Shown: in pieces, positions 1 through 8,402 of the stretch
How positions within the stretch are numbered: the first letter of the stretch is position 1
Layout of the letters: the number at the start of each line of letters is the position of its first letter
Assembly (NCBI RefSeq): GCF_009800965.1
Contig: NZ_WUAF01000010.1
Span: forward strand, 62,001-126,000
Length of the DNA stretch: 64,000 nucleotides
Origin: Cognatazoarcus halotolerans
Lineage (GTDB): Bacteria; Pseudomonadota; Gammaproteobacteria; Burkholderiales; Rhodocyclaceae
Direction: 5' to 3'
Translations under genes and position numbers: made by a program
The notes under the pieces: model-generated
The model's database searches: none
Told to the model about the DNA's origin: nothing
What the model saw: only the letters and a program-made list of their open reading frames with translations

Positions 1-481
1 TGCTCGGCGCGACCAACTGCGTTTGTTGGTGGATGGCATGACCGCAGCCAATGATCTCGGCTTGACGGACGCCGTCCCGGCCCGCGTCACCATCCACACC
101 GATGCACGCCGCCGGGCAATCAAACTCGACAAGCTGACGATCGACTTCAAGCAGACCGCGCCTAGTCGTCTCTACTGGGCCGGTCGTCCCGCCATGCGGG
201 TCGTCCAAGCGCTGCACTGGCTGAAAGACACGTTGGTCTCCGACCGCGACCGCATCCTGAACCGCCTGAGCCAACTACTGGCCGATCCGACTCATGGCGT
301 GGCACTTCGCCAGGATCTGCTTGACGGGTTCAATACCTTGCCAGCGTGGATGCAAAGTCTAATCCGTGACCTACCCGGATGCGACCCGCAGGCCACCGTG
401 GCCAAGACTCCGCAACCGCGAAGCAGCGTGAAGCGATCGGCGAGTCCCGATCCCGTCAGAAGCGCAGGGAGGGCCGGGTGA
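1..481 (+). CDS. AbiEi-type antitoxin of a type IV toxin-antitoxin system, 5'-truncated by the window edge
   Basis: The reading frame is open to the left edge, so only the C-terminal part (about 160 residues) is visible. The preserved part (alternating short strands, a DFKQT stretch, then a helical tail) resembles the C-terminal half of AbiEi/DUF6088 antitoxins, which bind the toxin-gene promoter through an N-terminal winged helix that would lie outside the window. Identification rests chiefly on the next gene, a clear AbiEii nucleotidyltransferase whose GTG start overlaps this stop codon (GTGA). In known AbiE systems the antitoxin autorepresses the operon and neutralises the toxin without stable binding. 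The last 30 residues are basic and low in complexity. Confidence 0.6.
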   Translation, partial: ARRDQLRLLVDGMTAANDLGLTDAVPARVTIHTDARRRAIKLDKLTIDFKQTAPSRLYWAGRPAMRVVQALHWLKDTLVSDRDRILNRLSQLLADPTHGVALRQDLLDGFNTLPAWMQSLIRDLPGCDPQATVAKTPQPRSSVKRSASPDPVRSAGRAG

Positions 482-1548
482 CTCCATCTTTCCGTGAGGT
501 GATCACCGCCGCCGACGCGGACCGGCTCGATCTATTTCTGGGTGCTGCTGCCCGTCTCGGTACGGCGGTCCAGAACGTCGAAAAGGACTTCTGGGTCTGC
601 TGGACTCTGGACGTGTTGTTCAACGGACTGGCGGCAAACGGGCCTCGGCTTCTGTTCAAAGGGGGCACTTCCCTATCCAAGGCGTTCGGCCTCATCTCCC
701 GCTTTTCCGAGGACATCGATATCACGGTCTTCCGTGACGACTTGGGGCAAGCGGCGGACGTGGCGGAACTAGAAGCCTTGAGCGGAAAGAAACGTCGTGC
801 GCGTCTCGAATCCATCCGCTCAGCTTGCCAGGCGTACATCGCCGGACCTTTGACGGACCAATTTGCTCAGGTCGCCGCGGCCGTCATCCCGCAGGGGCGT
901 TTCCGGTTGGAACTCGACCCAGACGACCAGGACGGCCAGAGCCTGCTGTTCTGGTATCCCGCCGTCACGCCCACGGCCGACAGCTACATCCGCTCAGCCG
1001 TCAAGATCGAATCCGGCGCGAAGTCGGCGCTGGACCCGCACATCGCAGCTTCGGTCGTACCGTACGTCGCACAAGATCTGCCCGGATTGGATCTGGCGGT
1101 GGGTAACGTCACCACCGTGAAGCCAGAGCGCACTTTCTGGGACAAGGTCATCATCCTGCACGGCCTCCGACAGTGGCACGACCGCCGCGGCGAACTGCGG
1201 CACGGCGGACAACGCGTCTCGCGCCACTACTACGATGTGCACCGCCTGATGCAGGCGTCGGCATCGTCCGAGTGGCGGGCCGATCATGCGCTCGCCGTCG
1301 ATTGTGCCCAGCACGCGAGGCTGTTCTTCGGCAGTGCCGACCTGGGGCTGGATGCCGCCCAACCCGGTACATTCACGCTCATGCCCACTCCGGCAATGTG
1401 TGAGGCGCTCGCCAAAGACTACACAGCAATGGCCGGCATGGTCTTCGGCGAAGTCCCACAGCTTGACGCTGTACTCGCCAGCGTCGAGCGCTTCGAACAG
1501 ATCGTCAATGGGACAGCGGTCGCCGCACCGCTCGTGCCGAAGGAATGA
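478..1548 (+). CDS. abiEii: AbiEii nucleotidyltransferase toxin (type IV TA, abortive infection)
   Basis: The protein has about 356 residues. It carries the AbiEii/AbiGii signature: VEKDFWVCWTLD near residues 33-44, a GGTSLSKAF motif near residue 61 and EDIDITVF near residue 79. Together GGTS and DxD form the active site of the DNA polymerase beta-type nucleotidyltransferase fold. A later basic segment, ERTFWDKVIILHGLR, is also typical of the family. Family members act as abortive-infection toxins; some transfer nucleotides to tRNA. I chose the GTG at 478 because an AGGGAGGG ribosome-binding site lies just upstream and the start overlaps the antitoxin stop; the open frame further upstream runs inside abiEi. 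Its own stop overlaps the next ATG. Confidence 0.88.
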   Translation: MTPSFREVITAADADRLDLFLGAAARLGTAVQNVEKDFWVCWTLDVLFNGLAANGPRLLFKGGTSLSKAFGLISRFSEDIDITVFRDDLGQAADVAELEALSGKKRRARLESIRSACQAYIAGPLTDQFAQVAAAVIPQGRFRLELDPDDQDGQSLLFWYPAVTPTADSYIRSAVKIESGAKSALDPHIAASVVPYVAQDLPGLDLAVGNVTTVKPERTFWDKVIILHGLRQWHDRRGELRHGGQRVSRHYYDVHRLMQASASSEWRADHALAVDCAQHARLFFGSADLGLDAAQPGTFTLMPTPAMCEALAKDYTAMAGMVFGEVPQLDAVLASVERFEQIVNGTAVAAPLVPKE

Positions 1549-2468
1549 GCTTCGTGAACGACTACTTCAGCGACCGGGAAAATGGGCCGCGGGCGCGAAC
1601 CGAGCAGGTGATTTCACCCCCCGTCTGGGCGGGCTTGGTGGCGACGGTGCAGGCTCTGATCAATAGTGGAGCCTTCGGCCTGCGTTTCCCCGATCGCTGT
1701 CGGGATGGACAGGCCGTATGTGGATGTGATGCGGACGCCCTGGCCGCAGCCGTGATTGCGGAGATGCCGGGACTGGCGTGGCCGCTCGAAACCACGAGGA
1801 TGGTGGAAGACGGCTTCCTGTCGCAGCATGAGCCCTTCGCGCCGGATACGTTGCTGATCCTGGACTTCATCGAGTTCGTTTTCGCTTCGGTGGCGAAGCC
1901 GATTCCCGGGAAGCACCACGATTTCTTCAGCCACCATCATCTGACATTCGATCAGCAGTCCGGGCAGGAAGAGTTCCGGGCGACCGTCAATCGCATCTTT
2001 TCACGCAACGGCTTGGCCTTCGAGATGCTGTCGACCGGCCGTATTGTGCGAGTGCTTCCGCTGGTGCTTGGGGAAGACTTGAAGCGAACGCTGTTTCGGA
2101 CAGGGGATCGGACGCTCGATAATATGCTGGAAGAGTGTCGGGCAAAGTTCTCAGAGCGCAACCCGCTGCTGCGCCGCGAGGCCTTGGAGCGCCTGTGGGA
2201 CGCCTGGGAGCGGCTCAAATCCCTCGCCGACCCCGGCGACAAGAAGAGATCGATCAAAGTCATCCTTGATGCCGCTGCCGCGGAGCCGTCACTTCGGGCG
2301 CGCCTGGAGGAAGAAGCGAAAGAACTGACAGGCATCGGAAACAGCCATCTCATCCGGCACTCAGAGGTCACACAGGTGCCCGTCATCGACGTGGATCAGG
2401 TCGACTACCTGTTCCACCGCCTTTTCGCGATGATCCAGTTGCTGCTGAGAAAGAAGGGAACAGCGTGA
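1545..2468 (+). CDS. Uncharacterised third gene of the AbiE operon, possible HEPN-like C-terminus
   Basis: The protein has 307 residues, no signal peptide and no membrane segment. It starts at the ATG that overlaps the abiEii stop (ATGA), so it is translationally coupled. I do not recognise the family with certainty. The N-terminal half contains a His/Phe-rich patch (GKHHDFFSHHHLTF). The C-terminal third is helical and ends in IGNSHLIRHSE followed by DYLFHRLFAMIQLLL, an arrangement also seen in abortive-infection proteins of the AbiJ kind, where an R/H pair sits before a terminal helix. A HEPN-like RNase function is therefore possible but not shown. Simple AbiE systems have two genes, so this coupled partner is unusual. 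Confidence 0.7.
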   Translation: MSFVNDYFSDRENGPRARTEQVISPPVWAGLVATVQALINSGAFGLRFPDRCRDGQAVCGCDADALAAAVIAEMPGLAWPLETTRMVEDGFLSQHEPFAPDTLLILDFIEFVFASVAKPIPGKHHDFFSHHHLTFDQQSGQEEFRATVNRIFSRNGLAFEMLSTGRIVRVLPLVLGEDLKRTLFRTGDRTLDNMLEECRAKFSERNPLLRREALERLWDAWERLKSLADPGDKKRSIKVILDAAAAEPSLRARLEEEAKELTGIGNSHLIRHSEVTQVPVIDVDQVDYLFHRLFAMIQLLLRKKGTA

Positions 2469-2574
2469 GGGGCGTGGTGGATAGCGAGCCTTGATGGTGG
2501 AAATGCAAAAGAGATAGGCGCTCATAGGTTTGAAACTAGCCCTATCAGATGTAGCCTGAATCCAGGAGGGCGAA

Positions 2575-2898
2575 ATGAGAAAACTCATCTTCATAGGATT
2601 CACCGTGCTGGGGGCGCTAATCGGCTTGATCTCCGCTGCGAAGAGCGGTTGGGAAACCCGCCTTGTGATGATGGGAGTCGGTGCGCTCTTCGGAGCGCCC
2701 ATTGGCGGGGTTCTGGCCAGCATTGGTATGAAAAGGCGGCAGCATCTGGAATGGGAGGAGAATCCCCTCCCTGGGATGGGCACGACGCCGAAGGATTTGG
2801 CCGCGAACTACTGGCGCGACAAGGGCCACCCACCGTTCATGAAGCCGTCCGAAGCTGAACCCGACAAGCACATGTTCGATCCTGACAGACTCGGCTGA
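2575..2898 (+). CDS. Small membrane protein, unknown function
   Basis: The protein has 107 residues with a good ribosome-binding site (AGGAGGGCG) before the ATG. Residues about 4-22 and 31-52 are hydrophobic and rich in Gly/Ala/Ile, forming two predicted membrane helices with small-residue spacing (GALIGLIS; GVGALFGAPIGGVLASIG). A soluble charged tail of about 50 residues follows (WRDKGHPPFMKPSEAEPDKH). It runs convergently into the end of traG with almost no gap. No named family is recognised. Its position at the end of the transfer operon would suit an entry-exclusion or regulatory protein, but that is speculation. Confidence 0.7.
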   Translation: MRKLIFIGFTVLGALIGLISAAKSGWETRLVMMGVGALFGAPIGGVLASIGMKRRQHLEWEENPLPGMGTTPKDLAANYWRDKGHPPFMKPSEAEPDKHMFDPDRLG

Positions 2899-5670
2899 CT
2901 ACTTACGCAGCAAGTCCTTTACCGCATCCTTTGCATCGTCGAGTGTTGCCGCGGCATCCTTACCTACCTGTTTGCCTGACTGCACGAGCAGCGATTTCTT
3001 CGATGCAAGCGTTCCGTCATCCGACTTGATGATCTCTGTCTTGGAGTCAAAGTTTGCGCGGTTCGATTCTGCGTCCGAGCGTATCTGATCGCCCTGGGTA
3101 CGAACCTCCTCTCGAATGGGCGACAGGGATGCAGCAGTTTCCCGCGCTGGTGTACCGTTCCCAAGCCGCGAGGTCTGCTCGCGGCCGGATTGGTACTGGC
3201 CTGCGATGTCGGGCGTCAGCACTTTGTCATCTCTCAGCTGCATATGCTGGTCTCGAATGTCTCCAAAGGAGGCTGGCAGTGCGGTCCCGTCGGAGAACAC
3301 TCGATTTGGGCGAAGAGATCGCCGCGCCAGTTCCGATTCCATCAAGGCGTGCGCTGCAGCGCTATCGCCGCCGTATTGCTCCGCGTAGCGCATAAACATC
3401 TCCAGGTTGTGTGGGTCCTGCGCGATGTCAATGGAAATGGTCTCTCCCTTCTCATGGGCAGCAGATACACGTTCCGCGAAGGCTGTGCGCTCTGCGAGAC
3501 TTGCCTCGGCGCGTTCCAATCGTGCATGGGTGGAGGCAAGCCGGGCAGTCATGTCGCGCGCTTCGCGGGAATCGTTGGCGATCAGGTTCGTGAAGCTCGT
3601 ATCGCGCGACACCCTGTCACCGAACTGCTTGAACTCGGCCAACTGTTCGCTGCTCATGCTGCCCAGGACCTTTTGTTCCTGGGCCGATAAGCCAGACAGG
3701 TAACTCTTGTCTGCGCGAGCGTCCAGGCGGCCACCGACGACGCCAGCATTTACTCCCAAGTGACCGGCCGCTCCGAACGCGATACTGGCGACTTGAGACT
3801 GCGACAGTCCGGTGCTTTCGGCCACACTCTTTGATATCTGATCCAGCCTGTTCAGCGTCTCGCCCATCTGCTCGAAGCTGCTGGAGGTGGATCCACTGCT
3901 ACTGTGCGATGAGCGCAGTTTGGTCAGCCCGCGGGAGAATGCTTCCGCCAGTACGGCCGAGCGCTCGGTGCTGGCTGCGATGGCTTCATTTCGTGCCGCG
4001 TCAGCCTGCCGACTCGCCTGTACCACGTCCTGCTCGGACACGCGCATAGACACCATCCGGGAAGCGAAGCCCTGGTTGCGCAGCAGGCTGACGGCCGTCC
4101 GTCCGGTCAGCACATTCGACGAGAAGGTGTTCCCGCTCAGGTCGTTTTGCCAGCTGTGCATGAAGGCCGAGGTGCGGTTGGGCGCCAGGTGCATCTGGTC
4201 CATCCCCACGTTCCCCATGGAAATGTTGCCGACGGTCGAGGCCGAGGTGCCACCCGAGATCATCGCCTGCAGGCCCGACAGGCCGCCGACCAGCGCCGTC
4301 CCAAAATTCTCCATGCGCTTCAAGGCCGCCCAGGCAATGAAGGGGATACTCATCGCCAAGTAGCCGACGACGGCTTCGCCCGAGATCGCACGCGAATAGA
4401 TCGTCGAGGCGGTCTGTAGGGCCAGCGCCTTGGTGCCGGTACCGAGGTCCGCCGCGGCCGCCAGATCGTAGGCCGCGTAGATCGAGGCCATGTAGTTGAG
4501 GATGGCGTAGAGCGGGGGCCAGAGTTGGATCCAGATCAGCACCGCCGCGTAGCCCTTGAAGGCGATCATGGTCTCGCGGCCGCTGGTAAGCAGGAGGAGC
4601 AGGACGAAGAGCGGAAACATCGCGTAGGTCACCGCCTCGACCACGTTGCGGAACACCGGCAGGGCCTGCTCGGCCACCTTCCCGAAGTTGAGCCAGGTCG
4701 CGTTCTGCTGGGCCACGGCTTGGGCGCGGCCGACCGCCAGCACCATGGCCGCCGGATCGTTGACCTTCTGGCCGACGATCTTGCTGGTGTCGTCGATTGC
4801 ATTGAGCATGGCGTTCTGTCGGATAAGATCGGCGGCGGTGGCCGCGGCGGTGGCGATGCTGTTCTTGAGATAGGCCTGCTGGATCTGCCCGGCGATGGCC
4901 GCTGCAGCCGCGGCGCCCGGCAAGGTCGGATTGAGTTGGAAGGCGAGTCGCCCCTCGATACGAGTGATCTGGGCCGGCAGTCGCCCGTTGAGGCTCTGAT
5001 AGACATTGGGGCAGGTGTCGACGCCGACACTGCCACCCGCGCTGGTGAGAGTGCTGAAGCGCGCAGGGTTGGGCGAAGCCATCAACGGCCAGACATCGTC
5101 CGACGTGGAGAATGCGGCCGGATCGAGAGTGCCGTCGATGAGGTCGTAGGTCGTGCAGTTGTGGATGAAGTTGATGAGGTCGGTGCGGAACGCCGGGTCC
5201 TGGAACACCACGTTGCCGGTCTCGCGGATCAGGCGGTTGCCGAACATCAGTCCGTTCTGCTGGTAGGCGAGTTCGGCCGGAAGCGCCCCGATGCCGGGGA
5301 TGACCTGGAAGGCCGTCTCGAACAACCCGGTCAGGGTGTGGCCGATGGTGCTGGTGAGACTGCCCAGCAAGGCCACGCCGAAGGGCACGTTGTCGACCAC
5401 CTTGACCGCTGAGCCGCCCGTCTTGTCCACGATGCCGACGGTCACCTTGGGCACGATCAGCACCGAGAAGACCAGCACCACGGTGGCCAGCCACTTCCAG
5501 CCCTGCAATTTCTCAGGGGCGAAGGCGTAGGCGATGAGCGCCGCGACGAAGCCGCAGAAGGCCACGGCCGCCACCGCCGCCGCGTAGTCGCCCGACGCAT
5601 GGATGGCCGCCGCTGCGTTGAAGACGCCGAACAGGCTGTCGGCGTTCTGGTAGGCATAGATCTCCCACAT
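2899..5670 (-). CDS. traG: TraG, mating-pair stabilisation/assembly membrane protein of the F-type T4SS
   Basis: The protein has 923 residues. The N-terminal TraG_N-like region starts MWEIYAYQNADSL and holds membrane segments near residues 32-55 and 58-80, then another group near 355-480 (for example PLFVLLLLL and the WIQLWPPLYAILNYM stretch). The last 450 residues are hydrophilic and Ser/Ala/Gln rich with coiled-coil character. In F and SXT systems TraG acts in pilus assembly through its N-terminal part and in mating-pair stabilisation/entry exclusion through its C-terminal part. It is the last gene of the operon, after traH and traF, the conserved F-type order. The length fits family members (900-1200 residues). 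Confidence 0.9.
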   Translation of the reverse strand: MWEIYAYQNADSLFGVFNAAAAIHASGDYAAAVAAVAFCGFVAALIAYAFAPEKLQGWKWLATVVLVFSVLIVPKVTVGIVDKTGGSAVKVVDNVPFGVALLGSLTSTIGHTLTGLFETAFQVIPGIGALPAELAYQQNGLMFGNRLIRETGNVVFQDPAFRTDLINFIHNCTTYDLIDGTLDPAAFSTSDDVWPLMASPNPARFSTLTSAGGSVGVDTCPNVYQSLNGRLPAQITRIEGRLAFQLNPTLPGAAAAAAIAGQIQQAYLKNSIATAAATAADLIRQNAMLNAIDDTSKIVGQKVNDPAAMVLAVGRAQAVAQQNATWLNFGKVAEQALPVFRNVVEAVTYAMFPLFVLLLLLTSGRETMIAFKGYAAVLIWIQLWPPLYAILNYMASIYAAYDLAAAADLGTGTKALALQTASTIYSRAISGEAVVGYLAMSIPFIAWAALKRMENFGTALVGGLSGLQAMISGGTSASTVGNISMGNVGMDQMHLAPNRTSAFMHSWQNDLSGNTFSSNVLTGRTAVSLLRNQGFASRMVSMRVSEQDVVQASRQADAARNEAIAASTERSAVLAEAFSRGLTKLRSSHSSSGSTSSSFEQMGETLNRLDQISKSVAESTGLSQSQVASIAFGAAGHLGVNAGVVGGRLDARADKSYLSGLSAQEQKVLGSMSSEQLAEFKQFGDRVSRDTSFTNLIANDSREARDMTARLASTHARLERAEASLAERTAFAERVSAAHEKGETISIDIAQDPHNLEMFMRYAEQYGGDSAAAHALMESELARRSLRPNRVFSDGTALPASFGDIRDQHMQLRDDKVLTPDIAGQYQSGREQTSRLGNGTPARETAASLSPIREEVRTQGDQIRSDAESNRANFDSKTEIIKSDDGTLASKKSLLVQSGKQVGKDAAATLDDAKDAVKDLLRK

Positions 5671-5703
5671 GGTCGTCCGTCTCCTCGCGCGATCCCGTGG
5701 GCG

Positions 5704-7164
5704 TTACTGCGCCAGATAGGCGGCCTGCTGGCCGAGCATGTCCATCACGTGCTGCGGCATGCTGGAACGCAGCTGGCGTTCGAGCTGTTCCAGGTGGCTA
5801 GCCACCGCCCGGAAGGAGCCCACCTTCTGGTACAGCAGGTTCTTCTCCTGCGAGATTTGCAGGAGCATCGCCTGGGCGCGCTGGCGGACCTGAGTGGCCT
5901 GCTCGCGTTGCGTCTGCTGCAGCGTGTAGTTCTTGTCCAGGGCGGCCATGCCCAGACGCAGGTTGCGTTCGAGGAAGACGTAGGCGTAGTCGGCGGCGAT
6001 GACGTCGCGGTACTGGGCGATCAGGCTGTCGGACAGCCCCGACCCCGGGATGCTGGTGCCGATGGACAGCATCTTGTAGACCGGTTCGGTGGTCTGGTTC
6101 ACGAAGCCGACCTCGGCCGAGTTGTTGGGGATGGCGGTGCGCGAGGCGATCTTCTCCGCGATGGAGCGCATCATCGTCTCGACCTTGGCGGTGAAGGGCG
6201 TGTGGGTATAGGTGGTGTTCAGGCTGACCACGTCGCAGTTGGTGTAGTCGTTGCACTTCAGCATGTGCTGGATGACATCCGTGCCGCTCGCTGCGCTCTG
6301 GCCGTAGAGCAACTGGCTGATCGAAGTGAGCGTGGGCGCGATCGGCTCGGGGTCACGGGCCGATTCCTCGGGGTAGTAGATGATCGTGCCGACCATACTC
6401 ATGATCAGCTCGCGCTCCTGGTCGTCGAGATAGGAGCCGGTGTACTGCAACGCTTTCCAGGTGAGGTTGCCGACGAAAGGGGCCTTGTTCTTCACGTTCG
6501 GATCGCTGGAGGCCCGCGCAGAGGACAGGATGCTGGGCCGGTCGGTGGCGCAGCGCCGGCGCGCCGCATCGCGGTCGCTCTCCAGACCCATCTCGATGGC
6601 GAGGTCGGCGCAGGTTTCCTGCGAGCTGTAGCCGAGCGACTCGGCGGCGGTGCTGACGATGGCCTTGGCGGTCTCGCACGAGTTGATGCGGGCATTGTTG
6701 ATCCAGGTCTCCAGGCCCTTGGCCCATTTGGTGAGACCGCCCAGCAGCGGCGAGACGGCTTCGAGCGCCAACTGGAAGGCGATGCCGGGCAGGGCGGCGG
6801 TGATGTTCCTCAGCATGTTCTTGAATTCCTCGGCCGAGATGTGGCTGAAGCTGCCGCCGAAGACGTCGATGCCGCCGCAACCCGCCTTGGCGCTGGGGAA
6901 CTGGATGGCGGCGAGTTGATAGACCTTGTTGGGCGAGCGCATCATCAGGTTGCCGCCGGCATAGGTGTTGAAGGTCTGGCCGCGGAAGGCGCCGGGCGCG
7001 GTGTAATTGCCGATGGCGCCGAGGTTGTTGAACATGTCGTTAACCTCCGCGTTGAGGTCGCCGGCGTGCAGGGGAGCGGACGTGGCGACCAGCACCGCGG
7101 CCAGCGCGAACGCGCTCGTCCAGCGGGTAATGGAAGGGAGCGTCGGGCGTGGCAGGGTGGACAT
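5704..7164 (-). CDS. traH: TraH, F-type conjugative pilus assembly protein
   Basis: The protein has 486 residues with a signal peptide in the first 35 (a hydrophobic stretch before SAPLHAGDLN). The mature N-terminus has the TraH pattern: DMFNNLGAIGNYTAPGAFRGQ, a glycine-rich segment, then CGGIDVFGGSFSHIS near residues 95-110. The C-terminal part is helical with repeated Gln/Arg. TraH is a periplasmic/outer-membrane-associated protein needed for pilus extension that works with TraF, TraU, TraW and TrbC. It lies between traF (12 bp away) and traG (33 bp away) on the same strand. Confidence 0.9.
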   Translation of the reverse strand: MSTLPRPTLPSITRWTSAFALAAVLVATSAPLHAGDLNAEVNDMFNNLGAIGNYTAPGAFRGQTFNTYAGGNLMMRSPNKVYQLAAIQFPSAKAGCGGIDVFGGSFSHISAEEFKNMLRNITAALPGIAFQLALEAVSPLLGGLTKWAKGLETWINNARINSCETAKAIVSTAAESLGYSSQETCADLAIEMGLESDRDAARRRCATDRPSILSSARASSDPNVKNKAPFVGNLTWKALQYTGSYLDDQERELIMSMVGTIIYYPEESARDPEPIAPTLTSISQLLYGQSAASGTDVIQHMLKCNDYTNCDVVSLNTTYTHTPFTAKVETMMRSIAEKIASRTAIPNNSAEVGFVNQTTEPVYKMLSIGTSIPGSGLSDSLIAQYRDVIAADYAYVFLERNLRLGMAALDKNYTLQQTQREQATQVRQRAQAMLLQISQEKNLLYQKVGSFRAVASHLEQLERQLRSSMPQHVMDMLGQQAAYLAQ

Positions 7165-7175
7165 GTTGTGGACTC

Positions 7176-8021
7176 CTAACGAAGGTCGATCTGCCGCGTC
7201 GCGCTGGGCAGCATTGCCTCGCCCTGCGGAGTCGAGACGATGGCGAGACGCTCCAGCAACTGGGATTCGGAGAGCACGCCGAAGCCGATGGGTGTGATCC
7301 TTCCGGTGAAGGGTTGGGCCAGGAAGATGGCGGGCACCTGGGTGACCTTCAGGGTGGTGGCGATGCCGTTGTCCGGGCGCGCCTCGGGGAAGCCCGGCAT
7401 CGGACCGCCGTCCATGCTGACGGCGACGACCTGGACGCCGTGGCGCGCCTGAAAGGCGGCCAGGCTCGGCGCGAAGGCATGGCAGTACGGGCAGTCCGAG
7501 CGATAGAAGAAGAGCAGCACATGGTCCTTGCCCAGATCGGCGATCGCGCGGGAACGCCCGGCCTGCTGGGTCTGCTCGAACACCTCCAGCGCCTTGGCGT
7601 TGACCGGTCGACCCTGAAGGGTCGGATCGAGCTCGGGCGTCGCCCAGGCCACCCGCTGGGCGACGTCGGCGAAATAGGAGGCACGGGCGACGACCTGGGA
7701 CTCGAGTTCCATGTAGCGCCGCACGTTCGCCTCGGTCGGTCGCATGATGGCGATGTTGCGCGTGTCCTCCAGGGTTTTCTGCAGACGTTCGAACTCGACC
7801 AGTTCCGGTGCTCTCGAGGCCGGAGCCAAGGGCACAGCCTGCTCCGGCAACGTCGGGGGTTCATGTTCCGCGGCCGGTGGATCCTCATAGAAATGCCAGC
7901 CGCGCCAACTGTCAGACCAGTAGCGCGCAGCGGCATCCTGGGCCGACGCCACGCCAGCGCCCAGCAGCAAGGCCAGCGCCAGCGGCAAGCGGACGGACGA
8001 GGGAAACGCGGAACGTTTCAT
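7176..8021 (-). CDS. traF: TraF, periplasmic thioredoxin-like pilus assembly protein
   Basis: The protein has 281 residues with a cleavable signal peptide (residues 1-27, ending near GVASAQDA). The C-terminal half has the thioredoxin fold of conjugal TraF: LLFFYRSDCPYCHAF near residues 168-182, so a CPYC redox motif is kept, followed by the cis-Pro region KVTQVPAIFL. Many F-plasmid TraF proteins have lost the CxxC, so this one may still act on disulfides in the Cys-rich TraN, TraU and TraH made by the same operon. The middle region (WSDSWRGWHFYEDP) is the usual TraF N-domain. Confidence 0.88.
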   Translation of the reverse strand: MKRSAFPSSVRLPLALALLLGAGVASAQDAAARYWSDSWRGWHFYEDPPAAEHEPPTLPEQAVPLAPASRAPELVEFERLQKTLEDTRNIAIMRPTEANVRRYMELESQVVARASYFADVAQRVAWATPELDPTLQGRPVNAKALEVFEQTQQAGRSRAIADLGKDHVLLFFYRSDCPYCHAFAPSLAAFQARHGVQVVAVSMDGGPMPGFPEARPDNGIATTLKVTQVPAIFLAQPFTGRITPIGFGVLSESQLLERLAIVSTPQGEAMLPSATRQIDLR

Positions 8022-8030
8022 GCCGGACCG

Positions 8031-8402
8031 CTACTTCAGGGATTGCGGCGGCCGGCCGTCGAGGCAGTAATCGATGCCGAAGTCCATCGTCTGCCGGCGC
8101 GGGGTCGTGGCGCCGGGCAGCAGAACACCCTCCTGCCAGAACGTGACCTTCAAGCGGCCGCAGCCCGGTTGCGCGTAGCGCTTCTCGGTCGTCACGTCGA
8201 TGTAGATTGGCGAGGTGGCGCCGAAGCGCCGCGTGATCGCGTCGGCCATCTCCCCGGTGAGGATCCCGTGGGCCTGCCCGTCGGTCGCCTGGAGGGCGGC
8301 CAGCATCACCGGGCGCGCATCGGGCACCGGCGCGCGGGATACGTCGTCGGCGCGGACGGGCGACGCGAGCACGGCCAGCGCTGCGGCATAGACAAGCTTC
8401 AT
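8031..8402 (-). CDS. Small secreted conserved ICE protein between traN and traF
   Basis: The protein has 123 residues. I chose the second of two near ATGs (8402) because the AGGGG ribosome-binding site is about 8 nt from it and it overlaps the traN stop as ATGA. A signal peptide spans residues 1-18 (LVYAAALAVLASPVRA). The mature part has two cysteines (QPGCGRLKVTF and GIDYCLDGRPP), probably one disulfide. I do not recognise a named F-type counterpart. Its fixed place in the operon and secretion signal suggest an accessory periplasmic assembly factor. Confidence 0.75.
   Translation of the reverse strand: MKLVYAAALAVLASPVRADDVSRAPVPDARPVMLAALQATDGQAHGILTGEMADAITRRFGATSPIYIDVTTEKRYAQPGCGRLKVTFWQEGVLLPGATTPRRQTMDFGIDYCLDGRPPQSLK

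Noticed and set aside
4001-5494. Minus-strand second frame of 497 codons inside traG
   Set aside because: Out-of-frame shadow with Arg/His/Gly/Pro-rich sequence; traG in the other frame has clear membrane segments and family motifs.
5599-7179. Long plus-strand open frame (526 codons) opposite traH
   Set aside because: It lies antisense to a clear TraH gene, is extremely rich in Gly/Val/Asp/His of the type made by reverse-reading GC-rich codons, and has no recognisable domain.
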